NCBI RefSeq assembly: GCF_947179165.1
Contig: NC_077241.1
Location: forward strand, 28,347,746 to 28,411,745
Direction: 5' to 3'
DNA from: Solanum dulcamara
Lineage: Eukaryota > Streptophyta > Magnoliopsida > Solanales > Solanaceae
DNA length: 64,000 bases
A program made the translations under genes and the position numbers. Below are positions 23,387-35,200 of this stretch, one piece after another. Position 1 is the first letter of the stretch; each line of letters opens with the position of its first letter. The notes beneath the pieces were generated by a model that worked only from the letters and a program-made list of their open reading frames with translations, was not told the origin of the DNA and did no database searches.

Positions 23387-26362
23387 TGTCACGACCCAAC
23401 TCTGTAAGCCATGTCTGGTGCCCGAGTTGGGAATTCATACGTACTCTTAGCCCCACTTAGCGTGTTAGTAGCATAGACAAAAATAGGAGTCAAAAAAGGA
23501 GTTGCTAGAGAGTGCATGACAATAGATATAGCACAAGAGGGTTGTTAAGGCCATCACGAAACACAAAGCTCAAAACATACATACATAACCCATATCACAA
23601 ATCTACAGACCTCTACAGAATGATAGCCTAGTCATATGATGGCACAGGGCCCATCGTACCCTTAACCAATATGTACAAATATACAATAGAAAAGTTAGTA
23701 CCAAAATTGGGATCCAGACAAAGAAGCACTGCCAACCAGCAGGGTGGATGTCCTAGGCAAGCGGACTAGCAAATCGAGCATCTATTCCCGATGGGCATGT
23801 AACGCAGCCCCCGAAGAAAAGGGTTCAATACAAACAATGTACCGAGTATGTAAAGCATGGACTATAATAAGTAAAGCCATTACCAGAACAGAAGGTGCAA
23901 AAATGAGCAAAATATCCAGAATACCAAAATGTTTTTCATAACCATAGATAATGTATACAGAAAATATATGCCATATCCGGCCCCATTATTGGACTCGATG
24001 AACAAATCGTGGTCGCCGCCCCATCACTGATGCCACAGCAAATCATAACTCCAAAGTAGGGAATATCTCCGTAATAGATCATATCATATCAAATGGTCAT
24101 ATCATATTATATCAGATCATATCAGATCATATGTGTACATGGCACATCATAACTCCACAAATCCCATGTGCAGGTCGTACCTGCCCTATCATATTGGGGC
24201 ATGGCGAACAATGCAAAGAAGCACGCATGATAACAAATTCTAACCCGGGCTCAGAGAAAGAAATATTGAGGCATCCACGAGTGGAGTAGTGAAAAACTAA
24301 ATGCAATATAAAATACAAAATATTTCCAGAGACTCGATAGCATAACTCTGATGCCAAGTCATCTAAAAGAAATTTAGCGATAATCATAGTGCATGTCTTT
24401 CAGATGTCACGATGGTCTATGTCAAAATAGTCTTTCTAAAATCATTTCCATATTTCAAAATATATTATGAGGCTCAATGGAATAATTAAAATAAGCTATC
24501 GTTCAAAATCAAGACGAGAGTCATATCAAGTAACTTTTGAAAGTCACTATTGATTACATCAAAATGGAACTTTTGGAATTATATACTCGTATCAAAGAGT
24601 TATAAAATGTCCTTTGGAAATCAAGAAATTGACCAGCCTGGTGGCTCTAGGAATAGGAACTTCCTTGGAACCATAAAAAAATTTATAAATTTTTTTCATA
24701 AAAATCACGCTAAAAGAAATATTAGATTTTCATACTTATGTCAAAACATGCCAAGAGAAAGAATAATCTTTACATACTTATGCCAAAAACATACAAAAAG
24801 GAGGAAACGTTAGCTTTACATACCTCTTACGGATTACTCTTAACATGTTCGCCTCGTCGTCTCTTGAACCTATTTAACATGAAAGTAATTCTAAGGTTAG
24901 TGACCTTCTACTTTCTAGCTTGTAATTCTACCACCAATTATCCATAGGAACCAATCCCTTATCAATTCCCTTAGACTAGTTCATTACTAGTTCCAAAGTT
25001 AGCGGAAATCGGGCAGCATCTCTCCTATAACTTGCACTATCCAAACTTTCATTTTAACATCCAAACCTTAGAATACAACCAACAAAAACAATAATTTTCA
25101 TATATAAAAGTAAACCACTTCAACATTACACAACAAAAACTCCAACCAACTCGCATAAAACTACGATACGAAAATAGAGTTTTTAATCTTTATTTCGTAA
25201 AATCTTTAACCACACGATTCAGGGTGTCATGTGGCTGAATACAGAAGCATATACATTCATTTTTAGTCATGTTCCATCCCTGAAATACTACAAAACAACT
25301 CCCAACACAACACCATAATAACAACGACTCTAGCCAAACTTTAACCCGTTAAAATTGTGTCAAACCAGCCCCTACATGACCTGCCACGTTCTTTAGTCGT
25401 AACATGTATATTTTCATGTATCCAATACATATTTATACCTTGATAACATGTCCAAACCCTTACCAAAATGTGGGAGAAGAGAGCCAAGCCATACCTTGCT
25501 AGAACTTGCTAAAACTTACCTCGGAAATTGTCTTAACATGCTGAAAATTGATGGGTTGTTCGCGTCCCTTCTTCGCTGCCCCAAATAGTAATTTTACATT
25601 GTTAAACACAAAAATGCATCCATGGGATACCTTAAATAATTAATTCACGGAACAAAATCCGGAGGCTTACCTCAAATTGGCCAAATTTGTGACTGCCTTC
25701 TCTCCTTTCTCACATTTTCTTCTCTTCTTTGTTGCTGATTTTTGGATGAAAATGACTTAATAGTCATAAAAACATGTATATATATGTGTACTTAAGAGGG
25801 TACACATGGAATACCCATAGGGGTGACACGTGTCAGCCTCCTAGGGCATTACCTCATTCATGCACCCATTCATATGCTGCCACATGGCAGTGTGGGGTCT
25901 ACCCCAAGCAGATGAGTCACTTACTTGGTCCAAGTAGGTGCATCACCTACTTAGTCCAAGTAGGGCATCACCTACTTATTTCACGTAGGCGCTTCGTCTC
26001 TTTATTTCCCTTTCGTGGGTTTATAATCTCGTCTCACTTCAAGAGCCTATGTATTCCTTGCTACCAAAGCTTGATGTGTACTCAAGTAGCTTAAGTTTGT
26101 AAGACATCCAAGTTGGTAGCTTACGCAAGTAAGTCGAGTCCCACAACTTGTTATTTTGCCCCCCGCCAACTCATTTCAAATCCTTAAAACCCTATTTCAA
26201 ATTTTCTCTCTTATGAGTATCTTCTTCTTCTTTCCTTAGGATTATTTGATAGCGTTATAGATTATCCGACTCACATGACTACTTCTAAAAAACATAAGAG
26301 CCTTCCCAGAAACTTAAGAAGCTTAAGAAGCATTCCAAGGTACAAAAGTATGGGATGTAACA
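23387..26362 (-). repeat. Family A LTR L8 (3' LTR of E4)
   Basis: 2,976 bp, minus strand from TGTTACATCCC (26362) to GGGTCGTGACA (23387). Both natural termini are present. It contains the GATAT-type microsatellite (about 24080-24135), leader, TATATATATG near 25777-25786 and three AAGTAGG/CACCTACTT repeats (25915-25980). Small frames inside are not conserved between LTR copies. Confidence 0.85.
25932..25952. promoter_or_regulatory. 21-bp U3 palindrome (L8)
   Basis: Arms AAGTAGGTG and CACCTACTT around CAT. A decayed second copy follows at about 25958-25977. Confidence 0.6.
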
Positions 26363-26535
26363 TCCTTCCCCCCTTTAAAATATTCATCCTCGAATATGAA
26401 CCAAAACCTTCCTTTGAATCTTATACCGACTATATGGAGAGTTTCTCTATCCCGTTGCCATAACATATACTTTCATCGAGCAATCAATATCAGAGTTCCA
26501 AAGGTAAGGATTACTTGTGTTTCATCTTCTCTTTT

Positions 26536-26638
26536 ACTTCCTAGAAGGTCACCCATCCTAGTACTACTCTCTCCCAAGCTTGTTTAACTTTGGAGTTCTG
26601 ATGGGATCTGGTGCGTTAGTGCTGGTATGATCGCATCC
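26536..26638 (-). pseudogene. 5S rRNA-derived segment in E4 internal domain
   Basis: The minus strand is very close to plant 5S rRNA over its first 103 nt. It opens GGATGCGATCATACCAGCAC, has CATCAGAACTCC, a changed box A (AGTTAAACAAGCTTGG), AGAGTAGTACTAGGATGGGT and GTGACC in the C box. The final 16 or so nucleotides are absent. It is better preserved than the copy at 3403-3505 in most parts, but its box A is weaker. There is no T-run terminator on the sense strand. It is embedded in element sequence on both sides, so it is part of the retrotransposon and not an rDNA array. Confidence 0.9.
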
Positions 26639-27594
26639 ATCCCTTAAGGTCTCCACTAATGGTTCCTTACACGATTTCAGATACTGCGGTTTCTATCTGT
26701 TTATTGTTGGCCGTTCCTCACATGGTCTCAAATACCGTGGCTTTTATTATTTATTGCTGGCCTCGAGATCCATCCATTCCTTATGGGATCTCATTTGAAG
26801 TTTAAGCATTTCCATTTACATATGATAGCGTCAGTTGATTTTCTCTTATGCTTGTACTTATCTTATCCACTTCCACCCTTTTAGGGTGTACCTATGTCAT
26901 CCTCTATTTATTTTCAACTATTCATGCACATATGATTCTATTTGAACATATTTAACATGCTGCACCATGTCCACACCCTCTGTTTGATCATCCATACTTT
27001 AAGTTTCCCCTATAAAAAAACCTAGTACAACTATAGGATGCTTAGTATTCTCGATAGATGGTACATAATTTAGTCCAAGTACTGGTACTCGAGTCATACA
27101 ACTTAATATAGTAGTTTAGCCGAAGCCACATTTCTTCATCCTAATCAGTACATCACTAGTGCTATAATCGTGTCCAATTCTCCATTTGGGGGCACTTATA
27201 CTCTGATGACACGTGCTTCATGTTTTGTTATCACCCTTTTTTTCCAAAGGATACCACTTGTTCCTTTGATAATTTTATAGTGCCTCAGTTGTTTTGCAAT
27301 TTCTATTCCCTATCCATGAGGGATCCCACTATTTTCCAAGGTGAAGGTACATATACACAATACCCCTTTCTGCTTCATGAGCTTCCATCCTTATCGTTAC
27401 CGTGGATACGATCTTTCAAGATATATTATAACCTTATATCTCATTCTCTTTCTATTTCCAAAAAACATTCGGCAGAATTTCCTCGATATTCCTTATTATC
27501 CCACACCTGCACTCAGGAAATACCAATAATGCCTCACAGGGCCAACATATATTTATTCATATCACAGCCACACAAGACTTTCAATATCAATAAC

Positions 27595-28205
27595 CATATG
27601 AAAATAATGGACTTACCTCATGTGTCTAATTAAACTGCATTTGTTACACTTTCCTGTCTACTTTCCTTTCACCTTTCAACCTTACATGTCAATCGTATTT
27701 TCATACCTCACCTTACATATCTCCTTCATGTGTTTGCTTACCTGCGTGCCCTGTAACCTTTAATATCGTCAGTTACTTTCTTCTATTGATGTTGTCCTTC
27801 AGATGAAATCACAAGTTAGTATAAGGAACTCATTCCCTATGACTCAACTCTATCGCATGATCTTAGATATGAAAGAAAGGTAACTATATGAAAATAATGG
27901 ACTTACCTCATGTGTCTAATTAAACTGCATTTGTTACACTTTCCTATCTACTTTCCTTTCACCTTTCAACCTTACATGTCAATCGTATTTTCATACCTCA
28001 CCTTACATATCTCCTTCATATCTATCGCATGATCTTAGATATGAAAGAAAGGTAACTATATGAAAATAATGGACTTACCTCATGTGTCTAATTAAACTGC
28101 ATTTGTTACACTTTCCTGTCTACTTTCCTTTCACCTTTCAACCTTACATGTCAATCGTATTTTCATACCTCAACTCTATCGCATGATCGCATGATCTTAG
28201 ATATG
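27595..28205 (-). repeat. Three-copy tandem duplication beside the LINE insertion
   Basis: Copies at 27595-27884 (about 290 bp), 27885-28055 (171 bp) and 28056-28205 (150 bp) share the start TATGAAAATAATGGACTTAC. Each copy is shortened by a different internal deletion, and the third is cut by the LINE 5' end. Each junction follows GAAAGAAAGGTAAC, the sequence that is also the LINE target region. Confidence 0.85.
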
Positions 28206-28282
28206 GTTCGCAACTTCATTTCATGATTTTTTTCTCTCACTACAACATCTCTCTAAGAAAAAGCTCCCACTAAGGGCATTAA

Positions 28283-31200
28283 AGTCATAGATACGGAAAT
28301 AGGGGGGACCCACCTCCCAATGCTGAAATATTTCGTTCGAAAGATAGGATCGTAGATCCTGTCGAGACGAACGAAACGCAAGTTACGACGTTTCGAGACT
28401 CCAAATACAGCTCCTCCAATCCACCAAAAACCACTGCGATCACTGTAGATATTTCTGAGGAGGAGCTGCGCCGTGCTCAAAGAATCATTGATTTGAAGAA
28501 CAATGGTTTGATTCGAGTCACAAGACCTGTATCATCTGATTCCTTATCATTTGGACTACCTATAGTCCAAAAATTGGATCAAAATACTACACAAATCGCG
28601 AGCACTGATCCTGCAATTAGTGCGCTGGAAAATGCACAGTCGCCGGAGGTGCGCCTTGAAATTCGACCGAGTTCCGGCGAGATTCGAGACCTCGGACCCA
28701 CTGGGGTTTGTTCTCCTAGGCAAGACGCTTCTACTGGTTCAATTTTCACCGGAGTTGGAATCGCCGGTGAATAGGTCGACGCCGGCGCCGGAGCTTCGGC
28801 ATACATATCCTATCAAAATCATTGCCAACGTGTTGAGGTTGATGCGGAGGACCTCCCAGGTACCAAGAGCTAGCTCGAATCAATCCCAAAAGCCTCGAAT
28901 ATCAATTTGATCCCTTAGTCAGATGAGGTCGCCGGAGCTCCGGCAACTCAATTCGACTAAGCTCAATACCAAAGTGTTCAGCTTGATAGGGAGCACCTCC
29001 CAGCCACAAAGAAACAGCTCGAATATCTACCCTCTTCCTCAAATTTGAATTCGAATACTGGCCATGATGATGTCGCCGGAGCTCCGGCGAACCAATCAAT
29101 CCAATATCAATGCCAACAGGTTCGTGACACTAAGGGGAGGCTTTCAAACTATATACCCAGTATCGAATCATCTCCTATTAGCTCAAATTCGAAAAGTCGT
29201 CAAGGCGACATTCAAGGAGAGGTCGCCGTAGCTCCGGCGACCCAATTAAGAAGGGACCAATTCCAAAAGGTTCCCCAGGTTGTTGGTAACCTTTCCAGGC
29301 AAATTATTGAGTTTGTATCACCTCCCATATGTTCTAATTCAAAAAGTCGTCAAGACGCAAATGGAGGTGACACTCACAGTTTCAAGGCCTTACAATCTGA
29401 GGAGCTTACTTTAGCACACAACCAACATCAGTATAGAGACAATGGCACTCAATCCATAACACCCCAAAGGAATGGTAATGATCAGGCTCATGAAGTCTCA
29501 ACTCATCACAGCAACAGCTTCCACCAAAACATTCCAGGTAAGTACCCCATCTCTAATAATCCTAACCAGGGTCAGTATAATCATTCTTCTAATGAAATAC
29601 TTTTAAATTCCAATGCTATAGAACACCATACTAACTCTGTGCTTGGCCTAGAAAAGGTTTTGGATTCTAATCCTGACAAACATGATGGTAGAGATAATGT
29701 TGCAGGGCACCCCTCTAATCTGCTTAGCTATGATGTTAGTTTGTTGAAATCCAGTGGAGCAAATGTGCTCCCTGGTACTGCTGCTAATGTTTGTGTGCAG
29801 GGTAATACTCATAACAATCCTATGTCTACTAGCAAGCCTGGAAACAATCAGCCTACTAGCCTTCACAACAGCTTCCCTAAGATATCATCCAACTTTGATA
29901 AAATTAGCCCCAATAACCAAGCTCCTGAACCTGGGACTAATCAGCCTCAACAAGTAGAAAATACCAATAGAAATCCTCAAAGGAATCCTTTCCCCAATAG
30001 AAAGGAACAGGTCCCTGCCCCTGCCCCATACACAGTGATCCAAACCTTTGCCTCTAAGCTTAGGTTAAACCAAGCCAAGAATGACACCCCTCTTGAGCTA
30101 TCTCCCCCTATCTATACCACTAGACAAGGGCTACCTGCTGTGATATATGACCATGATGATTTCATGATTAAATTAGCTCAAAAATGCAAATATACCCTTG
30201 TTGGAAAATTTAGCAGCACTATGCCTAAGGTGGAGCTAATAAGGAGAAGCTTCATTCTTCAAACTCAATTAGTAGGGGGTGTTAAAATTGCCTACTTCAA
30301 TGCCAGACATGTATACATTGACTTGGACAATGAATTGGACTACACAACTGTGTGGACCAAGCAAAGAATGACCATTGAAGGCCAAGCTATGAGGATACAA
30401 ACCTGGACTCCAACTTTTAGGCCTGAGGAGGAAACTCCTATTGTTCCTGTGTGGGTAGCCCTGCCAGAACTCCCATGGCATTGCTATGAAAAGGAGTTTG
30501 TAACTACTTTATTGGCCCCTGTTGGAAAAGTTCTCTTTATGGATACTGCCTCTATCCAAAAGACAAGAGGAAGTACTGCCAAAGTAAGAGTTCAAATCAA
30601 TCTGACCCAAGAGAGGCCTCATCATGTCTGGCTTGGCTATGACAAAAGAGATCCAACTATTGGAAGATGGCAAGAACTGCTTTATGAGAATGTCCCTGAA
30701 TATTGCATGTATTGCAAGCATCAGGGGCACATGATACATGTATGTAACATTAGAAAAAGAGATGAAGAACAAAAAAACAGGAAAGAAACTAAAAATGGAA
30801 AGAAAAACAAGAGCCATGATGAGAATGACAAAACAGAACAATCCCCCCCACCACAGACTCAAAACAATCCTTCAACAATCAATGGATCACAACAGCCACA
30901 AAACTCCAAGGCTAGCAAAGATGACAATGGCTGGCAAACACAAAGAAGGAAACAGAACAAAGGACCATCCAATGTGCAGCAAAATCAGGACAGCAGAAAC
31001 AATGGAGCATCACTCAAAGGCAAGTATGTAGCAGTGCAGCAAGTCTATGCTGATCCAGGTAAGATTCCTACTCCTAATTCTATTCCCAATATTCATGTTG
31101 ATCTTGCTAGGCAAGATCAACCCACTAACCAAAATGCAGGAACTACAAACATCCTAAGGAACTCAATTCTGAAGAGTTCATCAACAAGGCAAGCAAGCAC

Positions 31201-32244
31201 CACAATTGAGAGACAAGGTATTGACTTATCTCTCCCACAAACCCCTTCCCCCCATATTCTCTGCACAAGTACTGCATTACCAGGTACTGCATCAAGGACC
31301 AATGTTGCAAGGAATTCAGGTATTGAATTATCACTCCCAATACCCCTGCCCCCCCCCCCCCAAAGGCTGATGTTGTTGTGGCTGATCTGGTAGTTGAAGG
31401 AGGGGAGGTTGGAAATGTACAGAAGAACCCCACTGACATGCAGGATGGGGAAACCAATGGGGGAAGGGTATCCCCTCATGCTATGCATGAGAGCACTGTT
31501 GAGATTAGGAGTGATTCTAGAGACCCTACTGTTTCTGCTCATAAGGCCCCCACAAACACCCCTATCCCTACAGCTACTCCTACTGATGAAGTTACCATGA
31601 AAGCTAGCAAAGGTGCCATGGCCAAAGACCTGGGATCACATGCCAGTACTAGTGGTAAAAGTGCTACTGTTCAGAAGAATAAGTTGAGCAAAAAGAGAAG
31701 AGAAGCCATCAAAAAGAAAATAACAAAAAAGAACTCTGCTGAAAAATGTCAAACTATGGATAGTGTGTTAGTACAGCAAGGGGAGCAGGGGTGCCAACAA
31801 TTTGTCTTAGATGATGACCAGGTGGGGATGGATATCACTCCCCTCCAAACTCATTGCATACTTACAACTCCCACTCAGGCAGCAGGTCTCACTCCTGAGA
31901 CCAATACTGGTGCATCCCAGCCCAAGTGTACCCTCAATACCAACAATGAAACTCCTCCTGAGATTAAAGAATATGTAGTGTGTGTATCTGAGAATGAGGA
32001 GGATAGTGATTACCAACTAATGAATGATTATGATGATGATGATGCTGTGAGTGAGCAATTAATAAAGGCCTTCAGTCCTTCCAAGGAAAATGTGTATGAA
32101 GATGAAGTCCAGCAGATTGCTAAGGCTCAGGGACTCTCTCCAAGGGGTGCTCACAGAACAAACTTCCAACCAAATAGCCCTGTGAAATCTGCCCCCAAGG
32201 GCAGACCAAATACTAGACTCTACACCTCCAAAGTTTCCCAATGA
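28283..32244 (+). pseudogene. LINE ORF1 (DUF4283 / zinc-knuckle RNA-binding protein), broken
   Basis: ORF1 proteins bind LINE RNA. In one frame the sequence is open from 28283 (stop TAA at 28280) to 31393 except for stops at 28772, 28871, 28916 and 28958; 29045-31393 is the longest clean stretch. No ATG is found upstream of 28493, so the original start is unclear. A repeat-built N-terminus (28784-29370) is followed by a Gln/Asn-rich linker, a DUF4283-like domain (about 30160-30640, with PVWVALPELPWHCYE) and a zinc knuckle CMYCKHQGHMIHVC (about 30702-30746, CX2CX4HX4C). A run of 13 C (31349-31361) breaks the frame; the tail continues in another frame to 32244, with a basic patch KKRREAIKKKITKK near 31690 and an acidic C-terminus. 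Its stop overlaps the ORF2 start as ATGA. Confidence 0.85.
28784..29370 (+). repeat. In-frame tandem repeat in the ORF1 N-terminus
   Basis: The block GCCGGAGCTCCGGCG and its following 130 bp recur at 28784, 28928, 29072 and 29222 (spacings 144, 144 and 150 bp, all multiples of three). At protein level the units share (D/E)VAGAPA.Q...YQ..Q and a Ser/Asn-rich tail such as SSNSKSRQ. The first two units contain the stop codons. Confidence 0.75.
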
Positions 32245-35200
32245 GTAGTATTCTCAGTTGGAATGTGAGGGGTATTAATACCCAGGGTGTCATGGAAAGA
32301 CTTCAATCCCTGAAGAGTATCCATCAGATTTCCTTATTTGCTATCCTGGAACCTTTTTCTGATAGCTCTCAAATTCATCAGTTCAGAAACCAGCTTAACA
32401 TGGACAATGCTATTAGCAACCCAAATGGTAATATTTGGTTGTTTTGGAACAAAGATGTGGATTGTAGGATTCTGGAAAATGGGGAACAGGTGATTACTTG
32501 TGAAATCTGCCATGTAATGAATCCAAACCAATTCAGAGTTTCATTTGTCTATGCAAAATGCAAAGATCATCTCAGAAGACCCTTATGGGATAATATGTTG
32601 CAGCACTCAAATACAATCCTCCCTTGGTGTACCTTAGGTGACTTCAATGTTATCACTGAACCTGAAGAGAAACTGGGGGGTGTTTGTTACCTACAATATG
32701 AGAAAGAGCTTGGAGTTCATAAGCATCATTCAAGCCTGTGGTCTTCAGGATTTGGGATTCTCTGGACAGAAATACACTTGGTCTAATCAGAGGGGTATCT
32801 TCTTTAGAATCTGGAAGAGATTAGATAGAGGTATGGTCAATGACAAATGGCTGTAAGTGATGCCTCAGACTACTATCACTCACTTACCTACTATTGGCTC
32901 TGACCATTGCCTTCTCCTGTTAGAGTTCACTGAGCACCATCAACACCACATCAAGTATTTTAAATTCATGAATTGTTGGACAGACCACCACTCCTTCATG
33001 GATACTGTTAGCAACTGCTGGAACAGGAACATTGAGGGTAATCCCATGTGGTGTTTTCATCAGAAAATGAAGAGATTATCTAATACTCTTAGTAGGTGGT
33101 CCAGGATGCAGTTTGGGGACATCTATGCTAAGGTGAAAGAGTATGAAGCCAAGGTTAGACAAGCTGAGGAGGATCTGATTCTTCTTAACTCTGAGGAATG
33201 TAGAGCCAATCTTCATGCCATCAATGCTGAGTATATTAGATATTTTAAGTTGGAGGACTCCATGCTCAAACAAAAGACTCAGTTGCAATGGTTCAAAGAG
33301 GGGGACAAGAACTCCAAGTACTTTCATGCAATCATCAGAGGAAGAAGAAGGAAACTCTTCATCCATAGGATTCAAAATGATGAAGGTAACTGGTTGCAAG
33401 GGGATGATGACATAGCCAGGGCTGCTTGTGATCATTTCCAGAACATTTTCACTGGTGAAGACACTCATATTCAGGAGGATGCCCTTCAATGTATTCCTAA
33501 GCTTATCACAGATGATCAAAACAGGGACCTCCAAGCTCTCCCCACCTTGGAGGAACTGAGGACTGTGGTCTTCTCTATGAACCCCAACTCAGCAGCTGGC
33601 CCTGATGGAATGAATGGTAAGTTTTTTCAGGAGTGCTGGGAGATCATCAAAGAAGATCTATTCAGAGTGGTCCTTTCTTTCTTTAATGGTCAAACATTGC
33701 CTAAGTACTATACTCATACCTGTTTGGTTTTACTCCCAAAAGTAAGCCATCCAACCAAGCTCTCAGAATTCAGGCCTATTAGCCTTAGCAACTTTACCAA
33801 TAAGATTATTTCCAAGCTTTTATGCCTCAGACTAGCACCTACTCTTCCTACTCTTATTTCCCCTAACCAATCTGGTTTTGTTAAAAATAGGAGTATCTCT
33901 GAGAACATTATGCTAGCTCAAGAAATCATTTACCAAATTAAGAAGCCTAATGTAGGTGGTAATGTGGTCATTAAGCTGGACATGGCCAAGGCCTATGATA
34001 GAGTCTCTTGGTCCTATATCTGTTTGGTCTTGAGGAAAATGGGCTTTGGAGAAGGGTTCATTGATATGGTATGGAGAATTATGTCTCACAATTGGTATTC
34101 CATCATTATCAATGGCTCAAGACATGGTTTTTTTCACTCCACAAGAGGTCTGAAGCAAGGGGACCCTCTGTCTCCCTCTCTGTTCATCCTTGGGGCTGAA
34201 GTTTTATCTAGACTCCTGAACAATCTCCATCATCATCCTAATTATCAGGGTTTCTTCATGGCAAAGAGGGGGCCTCAAATTAATCATCTCAGCTTTGCAG
34301 ATGATGTTATCATCTTTTCTTCTGGGAGAGCCCAAACTTTGCAACTCATTATGGAAACCTTGCACACTTATGAGAGTACCTCTGGTCAGCTGATCAACAG
34401 AGACAAGAGCCAGTTCATGGTCCCTTCTAATGCCTTCAATTCTACTGTAAGAAGAATTAAGAAGGTCACTGCTTCAGGCAAAAGGATAGCCCTATCACTT
34501 ATCTGGGGTGCCCTCTTTACATTGGCAGACAAAATCTCATATATTACTCTGATTTGATTGCCAAGGTTGTGAATAGAATAATAGGGTGGCAGGCTAAGAT
34601 CCTCAACTATGGAGGCAGAGTCACTTTGGTTAAACATGTCATCCAAGCACTCCCCATCCACCTGCTGTCAGCTAGCTCCCCTCCTGTAACCATTCTCAAA
34701 CAGATTCAGAGTATCACTGCAAACTTCTTCTGGGGGTGGAAGAATGACAAGAGGAAGTACCACTGGTCTTCCTGGAAAAACCTTAGCTACCCCTATGATG
34801 AAGGTGGTATTGGTGTTAGACAAATCTCTGATGTGGCCAAGTCTTTCTAATATAAACAGTGGTGGACTTTTAGAACTAAGAACTCACTATGGGGAGATTT
34901 TACCAAAGCAAAGTACTGCCAAAGATCCAATCCCATCACCAAGAAATGGCACACTGGACAATCTTTGATATGGAAGCATCTTATGAAGAACAAGCACAAA
35001 GTTGAGCCTCACATCCAATGGCAAATACAGTCTGGCTCTTGCCTCTTTTGGTGGGACAACTGGTTGGGAGTCGGTCCTTTAGCCCAATTCAACAACAACA
35101 GCTGCAGGCTTAACAACACCACTGTTTCAGCCTTCATGGAGAATGGACAATGGAATACTGATCTTCTCATCCAGCAGGCCCCTCCACAGATGGTGTCTAA

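Larger units (their letters stand above)
26363..28205 (-). other. Internal domain of E4, left of the LINE
   Basis: Begins with a polypurine tract (26363-26377 on the plus strand as TCCTTCCCCCCTTTA) and is alignable with E1 internal sequence from about 3360 to 5045. Roughly 1.3 kb next to the polypurine tract is missing compared with E1, and about 150 bp around 26640-26770 is extra. A 5S rRNA-like segment (26536-26638) and a local tandem duplication (27595-28205) are present. No coding domain. Confidence 0.75.

Noticed and set aside
26536..26638. A genuine 5S rRNA gene or part of a 5S array
   Set aside because: It lacks the last 16 or so nucleotides and a T-run terminator, has several substitutions, and is embedded in retrotransposon sequence also found at 3403-3505.
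28493..28774. Separate small gene upstream of the LINE ORF1
   Set aside because: It is in the same frame as the main ORF1 and continues into its repeat region through stop codons, so it is the N-terminal part of ORF1.
30509..30862. 117-codon open frame on the minus strand
   Set aside because: A shadow of LINE ORF1, whose sense frame shows the DUF4283 and zinc-knuckle motifs.
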